NCBI GenBank assembly: GCA_036346225.1
Contig: JARFIW010001491.1
Coordinates: 1,364,001-1,428,000, forward strand
Length of the DNA stretch: 64,000 bases
Source: Platerodrilus igneus
Taxonomy: Eukaryota; Arthropoda; Insecta; Coleoptera; Lycidae
Reading direction: 5' to 3'
Under the pieces are notes generated by a model. The model ran no database searches and was not told the DNA's origin. It saw only the letters and a list, made by a program, of their open reading frames with translations. This document shows, piece after piece, positions 24,654 to 34,946 of this stretch. Numbering within the stretch: position 1 is the stretch's first letter; every line of letters starts with the position of its first letter. The translations under genes were made by a program, and so were the position numbers.

Positions 24654-26378
24654 CTATGATAATCGAGCCCCACGATTTGGTCCTGTTATATTTATGTCGT
24701 GTTATCTTCCTGTAGGAAAATAAAACGCTTGTTATTCTTGCCCCACGGTTGGGCAGACCATATTTGCTGTGTTAACTCCCGTTAGCCCCTACGCTTGGAC
24801 GCAATATTTATGCTGTGATACTCGCAGTCCCTTGTTATTATATTAATATTTAGCCCCACGATTGGGTTAAACTATTTATGCTGTGATTTATTCTTTTATT
24901 ACTCAAGCACTTGTAGAAATGTTAATTTTCTTTGCCTCGACTAGCTGGTTCAATTAAATAAAGCACTTCTACAATACACAGTATAATGATTAAATATTTA
25001 CAACCTTTTTAAATATCTTCTCCCTTTTTAAATTATATACATCTGTCAGATTTTTACAAAATCAAGCCAGCAAAACGAGATTTTTATTACATTTAGAGAC
25101 CTATTGAAACATTTCAAGATGTCTATTACTTTTCAAAAATTTGTACAAGAAACCCCAATTTGTCGGCTTTTACACTTTGAATTATTATTGAGATAAAAAC
25201 ATTTTTTAGAAATAAATCAAATCAAAATATCTAACCTGAAGTACTTCAGTAAGTGCTCTGAATTCCAACCAAATTAGTATCCAAATCGTTATTGGTGAGT
25301 TTATTCAAATGAAAGGTTTTTCATTTCCGTAATAGAATATTTACCATTTTCAGAGATTATCAAATTACTTGAACAGGTAGCATTTTCCAGAGTCTCGTAT
25401 CCAAAATTGTATTTAAGATCGTAATTAACAGGAATCGTAACAAAATCTTTATTAGGATCGTTTTTTCGATTGTAATTTAATATTGTAATTGAGATGGTAA
25501 TTAAAAGTGGTGATTAAGAGCCCTGTTTTATTTATTATTAGAATTGGTATAATTTCACTAAATTTGATCTACTTACGTCTTTAGAAGTACGGCTCGCTTG
25601 CACATTTACACACTCTTTAATTTTCACTTTAATTTAATTTACTATTCACGTAAATATTTAGCACTTTCAAGTATAGTGACTGCCCAGTTTCTAAAGTATA
25701 CTAACTCAATATTCAATTGTCATGATATTTATAGGATCGGCCCCTTTTGTTTGCGATTCGTTGACTTCACGTGCTGGGCGAGACAAGTGTCTTATCTCTT
25801 GTTATTTTGGGGAACTTTACCAATTGTTTTGTTCAATTGTATGAAGCGATGCTAAAAAAGTCACGTAATTCATTATAATACCTCACATTTAATTCGAAAT
25901 CCCAGGAATCTTTGTCCAACAAATCACGTACTATTGTTGTTGGCCTTATTCTAATCTGAATGGAATAAATTTGGTGTTTGTTTATTTCCTAATAAATTGG
26001 ATTTTTGAACAAATGTGATACTTTTAGATCACGTACGCTTTTAAAATAATGCATAATTTCTGCGTGCGTTTGAGATGATATATTAACGCACTTTTTGAAT
26101 ATTTATCTAGCCAATTCATCCAGGTTTTTCACTGATTTAATTTCAAGCGTTTCGTTACCTTTTTTAATTCTTATCTTTGCACGTAGCTTTTCTTGGATAT
26201 GTGTTTTAATCGCTTGTACTGCTATATACAGTGTGCTCTCAACTAATAAAGCTTATAATGACTTATTTACTCTTCTAATATCTGTAATTATGTACTTTTG
26301 TTACTTGGGAGTTTCTTTTGTTTATTCTACGACCCCTATGACTTAACCTACCCCTAAATTAACCCTATAATTACAGCA
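24652..26378 (-). mobile_element. LTR-like unit E4
   Basis: About 1.7 kb. Left end TGCTATGA, right end TTACAGCA. The left 250 bases repeat the lysine-tRNA-like motif (24667, 24740 and 24853, with a weaker one near 24795), spaced by GCTGTG units. The minus strand has a TATAAATAT box (25725-25733) and a splice donor (CAG/GTTAG at 25235-25234). The right end shares ATTCTACGACCCCTATGACT with E2. No ORF. Confidence 0.6.
25725..25733 (-). promoter_or_regulatory. TATA box in E4
   Basis: Minus strand TATAAATAT, about 490 bases upstream of the splice donor at 25235. The spacing is similar to E2. Confidence 0.5.
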
Positions 26379-26403
26379 ATATATATAAAAGGTTCTTGAT
26401 AAT

Positions 26404-26605
26404 TCTTAAGCGAACTCTTGCTGTTCCAAGCAAAGTAGGGATCTTTAACGTGCGTGACAACATTCACACACGGGACCTCCATTTTATCTCTCATCCAAAC
26501 GAAAGTGTATTTTTCAAGCGGACCGTGTCGGGATTCGAACCCGTGACCTTAGGCGTAGTAGTCACACGCATACCAACTACGCCACGGAGCCGCCTTGGTT
26601 CTCCG
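26404..26605 (-). repeat. SINE copy S3, 3' truncated
   Basis: On the minus strand the tRNA-like head is intact: GGCGGCTCCGTGGCGTAGTT, then GGTTCGAATCCC as box B. The body follows as far as the AGCAAGAGTTCGC motif at 26410. The roughly 70 bases of 3' end seen in S1 and S5 are missing. It abuts the right edge of E4. Confidence 0.8.
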
Positions 26606-26888
26606 GCCACCCCCAGTTTACGACCATTTCCACATTTTGTCCAAGTAATAGAAATAGTAATACATCTTAGTTTCAAATAATAGTGCCAATCAGATTGTGC
26701 AAACTTCCGTGAACGTCTTTCAGAATCTATAATCTATGCCTGTTTCTAGGTTGACGTCAGTCGAGATTTGAAAATTTGCAGTGCGGACGCGTTACAGCAT
26801 TTAGTAAAACAAAATAGTGAAGATTCACGTATTGAAAGATAAAATGTAACCTTTTCTACTTGCTACTTATTGATGTCATTAACTATAA

Positions 26889-26892
<4 letters not shown>
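26606..26892. other. Unassigned spacer
   Basis: About 290 bases between SINE S3 and the next TA tract; nothing recognised. Confidence 0.5.
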
Positions 26893-26927
<35 letters not shown>

Positions 26928-26973
26928 CATCGTTCTCCGTTTATTAAACAATTAATCCCAAGAAACCAACAGA

Positions 26974-27017
<44 letters not shown>
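26893..27017 (+). repeat. Two (TA)n tracts around a transposon scrap
   Basis: TA runs at about 26893-26924 and 26975-27017 enclose 50 bases starting TTGCATCGTTCTCCG. The same stretch occurs at 35369-35403 inside the CAGGGTGT-type element, so it is a fragment of a relative. Confidence 0.8.
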
Positions 27018-27020
<3 letters not shown>

Positions 27021-28904
27021 GGTGAGTTTTTAGTGTGGCAACGGTCAATAACTCCGTTATTATAAAAGCTACGTAAATTAAATTTGGAGGCATATTAGGC
27101 ATGCCTAAGGTGCACATTTTAAAAATATTTGGATACATACAGGGTGTTTCATAATTCCAGGGCATATTAAACTTATATTTTCTTAAATGAAACACCCTAT
27201 ATATTATTACATTTTTGAAAAGCCCATAAAAAGAGATTTAATTTGATATGAAATTGTATTTGTCTATTTCTTTTAGTTTTTGAGATATTCAACTGTTTTT
27301 AGAAAAAATGACCCCAATTGGATACATTGTCCCTGCACTAATACACAACTTATGTTAATTTTCAAGATCCAGAAAATTTTACCATATACCATAGTATATT
27401 TGTAAATATCACTTTTTTGAAATTTCTTCCCAGTATACAGGGTGTGTCATGTTTTTCAAAATTCAATTTTTAAAAAAATTTTTAAATGGTACCCTACCAA
27501 TTTTATTGCTACAATGGATAGTTCATTAAGTGTCCTTTCATTTTTGTTAAGCATTCCCTATACCTAAATCCATTACTTTCTGAGATATTTTTGATTTTCT
27601 TCAAATTTTATGAATGTTTTTATTTTACATAACTAAAAAAACTTACTATTGGAGAATATTATAAAACAATTAATACATTTTGATTAACAATCAACTACAG
27701 TTATCCAATAACAATTTTCACTAAAGATATAACAACTTACAATAATACGCTATCAACAGAATTCTGTCAGATCAACAATATGCATTTTATAGAAAATGTT
27801 CAAACAGGAAATCAGGCAGGCTTTGAAAAAAATAACAATTACAATCAAAATGTCATTTAGGTTTATTAATTTTAGTGTGTTGTCATTTAACACATTATCA
27901 GTTCTGTTTTAAATGTAATCTTTGAAGGAGTTTTCAAAATGAATTTTACAGTGGAAGAACAAATAAATATGATTTGGGTATTGAGAGCAAGTTTAAAAAA
28001 TTTCCTACTTGCATCAAGAATATACCAAGAGAGATATCCTGTTAAATGACAACACACTACAATTAATAAACCTAAATGACACTTTACATGTAATAATTAT
28101 TTTTTCAAAGCCTGCCTGATTTCCTGTTTGAACATTTTCTATAAAATGCATATTGTTGATCTGGCAGAATTCTGTTGATAACGTATTATTGTAGGTTGTT
28201 ATATCTTTAGTAAAATTGTTATTGGATAACTGTAGTTGATTGTTAATCAAAATGTATTAATTGTTTTATAATATTCTCCAATAGTAAGTTATTTTAGTTA
28301 TGTAAATTAAAACATTCATAAAATTTGAAGAAAATCAAAAATATCTCAGAAAGTAATGGATTTAGGTATAGGAATGCTTAACAAAATGAAAGGACACTTA
28401 ATGAACTATCCATTGTAGCAATAAATTGGTAGGTGCCATTTAAAAAATTTTAAAATTGCATTCTGCGAAACCTGACACACCCTCTATACTGGGAAGAAAT
28501 TTCAAAAAAGTGATATTTACAAATATACTATGGTATATGGTAAAATTTTCTGGATCTTGAAAATTAACATAAGTTGTGTATTAGTGCAGTGACAATGTAT
28601 CCAATTGGGGTCATTTTTTCTAAAAACAGTTGAATATCTCAAAAACTAAAAGAAATAGACAGATACAATTTGATATCAAATTAAAGCTCTTTTTATGGGC
28701 TTTTCAAAAATGTAATAATATATAGGGTGTTCCATTTAAGAAAATATAAGTTTAATATGCCCTGGAATTATGAAACACCCTGTATGTATCCAAATATTTT
28801 TAAAATGTGCACCTTAGGCATGCCTAATATGCCTCCAAATATGGTTTACGTAGCTTTTATAATAACGGAGTTATCGACCGTTGCCACACTAAAAACTCAC
28901 CCTG
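27018..28904. mobile_element. Fold-back DNA transposon, ~870 bp inverted arms
   Basis: Starts CAGGGTG at 27018 and ends CACCCTG at 28904, with TA on both sides. The left arm (27018-27892) and right arm (28040-28904) are inverted copies with only scattered differences. Both carry, for example, GGAGGCATATTAGGCATGCC or its complement, and CAGATCAACAATATGCAT with one change. Each arm contains a nested small hairpin of about 65 bases (left copy 27138-27205) bounded by ACAGGGTGTTTCAT and ATGAAACACCCTAT. The loop holds the start of a transposase-like ORF. TA flanks and the ORF type suggest a palindromic non-autonomous derivative of an IS630/Tc1/mariner-like element. Confidence 0.8.
27939..28049 (+). 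CDS. 36-codon ORF in fold-back loop, transposase N-terminus
   Basis: The ATG at 27939 gives MNFTVEEQINMIWVLRAS, then LASRIYQERYP, and stops at 28049. The motif order resembles the N-terminal HTH (DUF4817-like, in my reading) of insect transposases and matches the ORF near 35750 (LATRIYAQKF). The frame ends exactly where the right inverted arm begins, so the protein was cut off by the inverted duplication. Whether it is translated is unknown; a free DNA-binding peptide is possible but unsupported. Confidence 0.5.
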   Translation: MNFTVEEQINMIWVLRASLKNFLLASRIYQERYPVK

Positions 28905-28924
28905 TATATATATATATATATATA
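28905..28924 (+). repeat. (TA)n tract
   Basis: Joins the fold-back element to the gypsy 3' LTR. Confidence 0.9.
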
Positions 28925-30483
28925 TTATTCCACCCCCCCCTTTTTCTTCTTCTTTTAATTTTACTTTTTATCAACTTAAAAAATGTGCACACCTAATGCA
29001 CGCCCGTACTTGCACTGTTTGGTTGGTTCTTTTATTACTTATTTATTAGCAATGCCTCGACTCTATAAAACTCTTAATCTCAGGGTATTCAAACTACTTA
29101 TAGTGGATTCCGTTATAAGTAGATGTGCTACGTCCAACCAAAGTGCACTCTTTTGTTTTTCTACTAAAATTGCTACTCTACTTTTGTATATGCCAAAATT
29201 TATAAAATGATCAAAGTTACTATGTGCCAAATGAAATTACAACCAAAATTTGTATGACTAAATTTTGACGTATTATAAAAATGATGTTAAACACTCACCT
29301 GGTCTATACTCCGTCGATGCCTCGCTGAATCCTGGCACAAAATCCTAATCCCCGTATGCGTCCTTATAATGATGTTCTCAACTTTTCGTGATGTTTCCAG
29401 GTATCTTCTAATTTTTAACTGTTCCCCAATATCTGAAATGATTAACCCAAATTTAGAATTTTGAAAAAAACTAGTGCTATAACTTCCCTTGTACTAAACT
29501 CCACTTCAAATCCTTGTTTCTTCTATAATTCCGTCCGCTTCTCCGTATCTAAATCCCAATCCACTCGTTCCTGTATATTCTTGCTCGCTGCTCCTGTTGT
29601 CTTTAAACCGCTCTCAAATATCCCTTCAAATCTCTTTATAACCACTCCCGATGACCTTCTAACTTTAACCACTCTCCAAATCCAATATTTTACCGTCGCA
29701 CAATCACTACTATTTACTTTATACTTTCGCTTATTTCTTTACCACTTTTCAATAAAACTCATTTTAAAACAATTACCTTTATTTTCTTTTTCAAAATATT
29801 AGCACAGTTCTGAAAACACGTCTATTACAAAATTTGTTCGAAAATTAATCTCTGAAAAACACGTCTTTTACAAAATCGGTTCGAAATATTCTGCCTTGTT
29901 TACTCTCTAAGGCGACCATGTTGATTCTCAATTCGCCTACTACATCCTAAAGTTCATCACAAATAGTCAAGTCCGTGTCGCACATACCCAAGTTCATGTC
30001 TTTAATACAAAATCATAATCACATTAAATTCTAATATATGTCCTAAATCTTTACATTCAACCAATCACATTTTACGATGTTTTAACTAATAATTTTGGTT
30101 TTACAAATATTGTCCAAAAGTCGATTCTATAGAAAATGAAACCAAATAAATTTATACTTGACCCTGGATGCATGTTGATAGTGAACATTTACAGACGCAT
30201 CCGGCTTTTGGACGGCAAATGTACTTTCAAAGGCTTTTTAAAATTCAACTCGGTATAAACCCTTGAGCATTTCACATCTTACTACGCCACTTAGTCATTT
30301 TAAACTTGCCTTTTGGCACTGAATTTCAACTATTATATTTGAATGGTATTTTAGTATACATAAAATACGGCAACATACATTTTTAAGTATATGTGATCGA
30401 TTATGTGGATTATTTTTGTTTGGCATATACTATCTTGTACTAAACAACCCTTATAACTCTTAGTAGCTCCCTTAGACATTATA
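28925..30483 (-). repeat. 3' LTR of the gypsy element
   Basis: About 1,559 bases, nearly identical to 33329-34884. On the minus strand it begins near TGTCTAAGG and ends near GGTGGAATA; the exact ends are uncertain because the edges merge with TA-rich sequence. It contains a minus-strand splice donor (CAG/GTGAGTG, GT at 29298-29297) and, at 29070-29086, ACTCTTAATCTCAGGGT. Confidence 0.9.
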
Positions 30484-30749
30484 TTGGCCCCACCGATTTT
30501 GAATGAAATTGGAAATTGCGTCGGCTTTACTCTTTCCTGGTGTGCATAATTTCTAGTTTTATTTAAAATCAAAACCCCCTCTTACCTTTCTACACAAACC
30601 CCTTTTCGGATTCCTACATATTTTAATTATTCGACCCCTATTTTTAATTCTCAATATGTCTGTCTAACTATGCTACATACTAACCTACCTTATAAACTAA
30701 AACAAAACTAAACCAAACTAAAACAAAACTAAACCTTCCGTCGCATGAA

Positions 30750-31700
30750 CTATATTACAACTATTCTACTAACCCCTCTTCCTGTACAACCTTTGTACAA
30801 CAAATTATCCAACCCCTGCGGTTGTTCATACTGCGGTTTCGTAATCGAATTCAACTTCCTCGCATCCAAACAAATCCTTATATCCCTTTTATTGGGTTTA
30901 GGAACTATAACTACCGGGTTCACATACTGAGTTTTCGCTGGTTCTATTATTCCATCTCGTAACATCTTGTTAATCTCGGCTCTAACCCTATTTCTAATAG
31001 CAAACGGAATTGGATACACCTTTGTATTAAACCCGTTATCTTCCGTGACCTCTAACTTATGCACGTATCGCCTCGCCAATCTCGGCTCTTCATTAAATAA
31101 CCCTACATATTTATTAAATAATTCTTCTAACTTCGCCTTTATCTCAATACTCACATTTCCAATCTGTTCATCCTTAATTAATCTCACAAACATATTACAT
31201 AATCGTACTTTAACCTGTCTATAATCACTTGTCCTATCCATTCCTAATCCCGACTTATCTATATTATCTCCATTCCTATATTCCTCACTAACCGTAGACA
31301 CCATCCATAACTTATCTTTATCAAAAATTCGAATCGACCTATCTTTACCATCTATATTCACTCCAAAATCCTCTATAAAGTCCATTCCTAATATAAAATC
31401 TATATGCAACCCCTTTGTAATTAAAACTCTGCCTCCCTACATTTTTATCCCTACAAATATTGGTACACGGATGATCCTATAAATCGTAGTTAACTTTTTA
31501 TTCATAGCCGACCATAAATTAACCCCATCAATCGCTTCTATTCTTTCTTTTAAAAAATCCGCATGTTTTATCACTACCCTCTCATCTACCAGCGACAACT
31601 GTGAACCACTATCAATTAAAGCAACATATAAACACTCATTTAAACTAATATTAATGAACAAAAGATTCTTTTTTTTCAAATTATAATTATTTACTACCAA
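30750..31700 (-). pseudogene. gypsy protease and start of reverse transcriptase
   Basis: One minus-strand frame with a single in-frame TAG (31437-31439). The first part has the retropepsin motif YVALIDSGSQLSLVDE. After the stop, DFILGMDFIEDFG is the C-terminal part of the protease fold. Reverse transcriptase fingers follow: RAEINKMLRDGIIEPAKT, VNPVVIVPKP and IRICLDARKLNSIT. The frame then leaves the family pattern after LDNLLYKGC near 30795 and stops at 30750. The catalytic palm is absent, and this is the deletion point. Confidence 0.8.
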
Positions 31701-31888
31701 GTCTTTTAAACTATAAACAACGTCGACCTTTAATCCTTTACATTTGTTCTCCCAAAATTTGGCGTTTTTTTTTTTTCGGAGGGTGCCTCGTGTATCTGCA
31801 CCGCTTCAATTTGATCCGTGTCCTGAGTCCTTGCGCTGGTCGTTATATGGTGGACATTCGCGTCCCTGTCCGTCCGGCTATATCCGTG

Positions 31889-33181
31889 CTAGGTTCCTCC
31901 TCCCGTCGTCCGGCCGTCATCCGCGTTGTCGTCGTGCGGGTACCTGTTTTGTCTTGGTATGTCGTTCTCCCGGTGTTCCCTATTGTAGTATGGTCTCCTG
32001 TTTCCGTCGTGTCCCCAGTGATTTCGGTTTCCGTGGTTAAAATAGTCCTGTCGGTAGCTGGGTCGGTGTTCGTGATGGAAATTGTCCTGTCTATGGTTGG
32101 GTCGCTGTTCATGGTACATATGTCGTCTGTTGTCATCCCTATAACCCCGGTTTTGATCCCAATGACTAGTCCATGTTTTTGTCTCCAGTGCCGTTGCTAA
32201 ATCGAAGTTTGTCATGACGCCTAAAAATTTCCGTAGTGTTTTTACATTTAGTACCACTTGTCCTGTGAGTAGTAATACCATGTCGTCCGCGCCCAATTTC
32301 GGTGTCAAGTGCTGTGTCTGTCCCTGCAATTGTAGCCGTGTATTTTCAGTCTCGTCGTCTACGCGGTCTTCGTTGTCTTGTAGCTTAGTCCTGCGTTCGT
32401 CCTTTGTCCGCGACTCTGCAAATTGGTCTGTTAATTCCGTGTGTAGTTCCGCGTGTGAGGTCTTAACATATGTCCGCGAATGTTCGGTTTTGTCGGTTAG
32501 GTCCGTTTGTAGTTCCGTATCTGTTTCTGCAGTCTGGTCTGTTAACTCCGTTTGTTTCTCCGTGTGTGATGTCTTTACCTCTGTCCGCGACTGTTCAGTT
32601 TTGTCTGTTACGTCCGTTTGTAGTTCCGTGTGTTTTTCTGCAGTCATGTTAGTTATATCCGTTTTTAGTTTCGCGCATGACTCTGAAAAACTTTTAATTA
32701 GTTTTGCGTGTGACGTCCTAAACTCGTTTCTCAGTTCGTTGTGTGAATCCTCAATTCGGTTTGTTAAAATCGTTATTTTATTTGTCAAGTGCGTATTTGC
32801 CTCTTTTTGTTCAAACTGTGACGTTTCAAATTTGTCAGTTAATTCCGTCCGTGACTCTTTTTGTTCTGTACGTAAAATTTTAAAATCGTTCTGCAAATTT
32901 GTTTGCACAGTTTTAAAATCGTTTTTTAGACTCATCAGGATTTGTATAATATCTAAGCTTCCAGCGGTTTCTGCCACCTTAACCTCCGGTGCCGTCGGCT
33001 GGTCCGTGTCCATGTCTAACGCCTCCGTGTCTGTCTGCCTTGTCTCCGTCTCCTGGATGTCTCCTCCCGCGTCTAGTTCTATGTCCTGTGTCCTACGTTC
33101 ATTGTTTTGTGTCGTGGTTTCTGCTTCAATTCCGTATATCAGTCCCGATCTCTTAATCCGTTTCATTTCTGGGTCCGTCAT
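31889..33181 (-). CDS. gypsy gag-like protein with coiled-coil repeats
   Basis: Open for 430 codons from the ATG at 33181 (MTDPEMKRIKRSG). Residues ~85-285 are long charged helices with coiled-coil spacing. Within them a roughly 22-residue unit of the type TELQTDLTDKTEHSRTEVKT recurs about three times. Residues ~305-340 (ADDMVLLLTGQVVLNVKTLR and after) resemble only the edge of a gag capsid, so most of the capsid appears deleted in frame. Residues ~345-415 are rich in H, N, R, D and Y (RPNHRQDNFHHEHRPSYRQD) in the position of a nucleic-acid-binding tail; no CCHC knuckle is seen. The frame survives intact despite the deletion. Confidence 0.65.
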   Translation of the reverse strand: MTDPEMKRIKRSGLIYGIEAETTTQNNERRTQDIELDAGGDIQETETRQTDTEALDMDTDQPTAPEVKVAETAGSLDIIQILMSLKNDFKTVQTNLQNDFKILRTEQKESRTELTDKFETSQFEQKEANTHLTNKITILTNRIEDSHNELRNEFRTSHAKLIKSFSESCAKLKTDITNMTAEKHTELQTDVTDKTEQSRTEVKTSHTEKQTELTDQTAETDTELQTDLTDKTEHSRTYVKTSHAELHTELTDQFAESRTKDERRTKLQDNEDRVDDETENTRLQLQGQTQHLTPKLGADDMVLLLTGQVVLNVKTLRKFLGVMTNFDLATALETKTWTSHWDQNRGYRDDNRRHMYHEQRPNHRQDNFHHEHRPSYRQDYFNHGNRNHWGHDGNRRPYYNREHRENDIPRQNRYPHDDNADDGRTTGGGT

Positions 33182-33304
33182 CTCTGCAGCCTGTCTTTGA
33201 ATTTGTATTCCTGAAAATATCTAACTACTGGCCCCACCTAATCTCAAGCTCCCGTGTCCTACTACTATTTCTGTCTATTTTCAATTCAATCTAGCCTTTT
33301 TTCA
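33182..33304 (-). other. gypsy 5' leader
   Basis: About 120 bases between the primer-binding site and the gag ATG. Nothing else is recognisable. Confidence 0.6.
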
Positions 33305-33324
33305 GCCCCACGTTGGGTTTGCCA
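33305..33324 (-). promoter_or_regulatory. Primer-binding site, lysine-tRNA type
   Basis: On the plus strand GCCCCACGTTGGG is followed by TTT and GCCA. The 3' end of animal tRNA-Lys(CUU) is, from memory, GCCCCACGTTGGGCG plus CCA, so 13 bases match and then two extra bases interrupt the acceptor end. The position immediately inside the 5' LTR is right for reverse-transcription priming. Confidence 0.7.
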
Positions 33325-33328
33325 CATA

Positions 33329-34878
33329 TATTCCACCCCCCCTTTTTCTTCTTCTTTTAATTTTACTTTTTATCAACTTAAAAAATGTGCACACCTAATG
33401 CACGCCCGTACTTGCACTGTTTGGTTGGTTCTTTTATTACTTATTTATTTGCAATGCCTCGACTCTATAAAACTCTTAATCTCAGGGTATTCAAACTACT
33501 TATAGTGGATTCCGTTATAAGTAGATGTGCTACGTCCAACCAAAGTGCACTCTTTTGTTTTTCTACTAAAATTGCTACTCTACTTTTGTATATGCCAAAA
33601 TTTATAAAATGATCAAAGTTACTATGTGCCAAATGAAATTACAACCAAAATTTGTATGACTAAATTTTGACGTATTATAAAAATGATGTTAAACACTCAC
33701 CTGGTCTATACTCCGTCGATGCCTCGCTGAATCCTGGCACAAAATCCTAATCCCCGTATGCGTCCTTATAATGATGTTCTCAACTTTTCGTGATGTTTCC
33801 AGGTATCTTCTAATTTTTAACTGTTCCCCAATATCTGAAATGGTTAACCCAAATTTAGAATTTTGAAAAAAACTAGTGCTATAACTTCCCTTGTACTAAA
33901 CTCCACTTCAAATCCTTGTTTCTTCTATAATTCCGTCCGCTTCTCCGTATCTAAATCCCAATCCACTCGTTCCTGTATATTCTTGCTCGCTGCTCCTGTT
34001 GTCTTTAAACCGCTCTCAAATATCCCTTCAAATCTCTTTATAACCACTCCCGATGACCTTCTAACTTTAACCACTCTCCAAATCCAATATTTTACCGTCG
34101 CACAATCACTACTATTTACTTTATACTTTCGCTTATTTCTTTACCACTTTTCAATGAAACTCATTTTAAAACAATTACCTTTATTTTCTTTTCAAAATAT
34201 TAGCACAGTTCTGAAAACACGTCTATTACAAAATTTGTTCGAAAATTAATCTCTGAAAAACACGTCTTTTACAAAATCGGTTCGAAATATTCTGCCTTGT
34301 TTACTCTCTAAGGCGACCATGTTGATACTCAATTCGCCTACTACATCCTAAAGTTCATCACAAATAGTCAAGTCCGTGTCGCACATACCCAAGTTCATGT
34401 CTTTAATACAAAATCATAATCACATTAAATTCTAATATATGTCCTAAATCTTTACATTCAACCAATCACATTTTACGATGTTTTAACTAATAATTTTGGT
34501 TTTACAAATATTGTCCAAAAGTCGATTCTATAGAAAATGAAACCAAATAAATTTATACTTGACCCTGGATGCATGTTGATAGTGAACATTTACAGACGCA
34601 TCCGGCTTTTGGACGGCAAATGTACTTTCAAAGGCTTTTTAAAATTCAACTCGGTATAAACCCTTGAGCATTTCACATCTTACTACGCCACTTAGTCATT
34701 TTAAACTTGCCTTTTGGCACTGAATTTCAACTATTATATTTGAATGGTATTTTAGTATACATAAAATACGGCAACATACATTTTTAAGTATATGTGATCG
34801 ATTATGTGGATTATTTTTGTTTGGCATATACTATCTTGTACTAAACAACCCTTATAACTCTTAGTAGCTTCCTTAGAC

Positions 34879-34884
<6 letters not shown>
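33329..34884 (-). repeat. 5' LTR of the gypsy element
   Basis: About 1,556 bases, near-identical to 28925-30483. Differences seen include one base in TTATTTATTTGCAATG, GTTGATA for GTTGATT, and a one-base T-run change. The minus-strand splice donor has GT at 33700-33699, and the 17-base lysine-tRNA-like stretch is at 33472-33488, about 150 bases upstream of the primer-binding site. Confidence 0.9.
33472..33488 (-). other. 17-base match to lysine tRNA anticodon arm
   Basis: The plus strand reads ACTCTTAATCTCAGGGT, identical as far as I recall to the anticodon-arm region of insect tRNA-Lys(CUU), including its CTT anticodon. The element RNA (minus strand) would be complementary to the tRNA here. 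The same stretch occurs in the 3' LTR at 29070. Confidence 0.55.

Positions 34885-34922
<38 letters not shown>
34885..34922 (+). repeat. (TA)n tract
   Basis: About 38 bases of TA to the right of the gypsy 5' LTR. Confidence 0.95.
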
Positions 34923-34928
<6 letters not shown>

Positions 34929-34946
34929 GTAAGATGTATATATATA

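Larger units (their letters stand above)
28925..34884 (-). mobile_element. Ty3/gypsy retrotransposon, recent, internally deleted
   Basis: About 5.96 kb, read leftwards, lying between (TA)n tracts. Two 1.56 kb direct repeats (28925-30483 and 33329-34884) flank about 2.85 kb holding gag, protease and the beginning of reverse transcriptase. The palm, RNase H and integrase are missing, so it cannot move unaided. By eye the LTRs differ at fewer than ten positions, implying a recent insertion. A primer-binding site related to lysine tRNA lies just inside the 5' LTR (33305-33324). Purine-rich sequence (AAGGTAAGAGGGGG, near 30575) and GGTGGGG next to the 3' LTR are polypurine-tract candidates. Confidence 0.85.

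Noticed and set aside
18101..26378. E1-E4 as a satellite array
   Set aside because: Units differ in length and interior sequence and are joined by TA tracts of varying length; E5 lies 10 kb away, which fits insertions better than tandem duplication.
32214..33200. 328-codon plus-strand ORF rich in Ser, Val and Cys
   Set aside because: It is the exact antisense of the gag-like frame and has no family motif; the minus strand has coiled-coil repeats and the right position after the 5' LTR.
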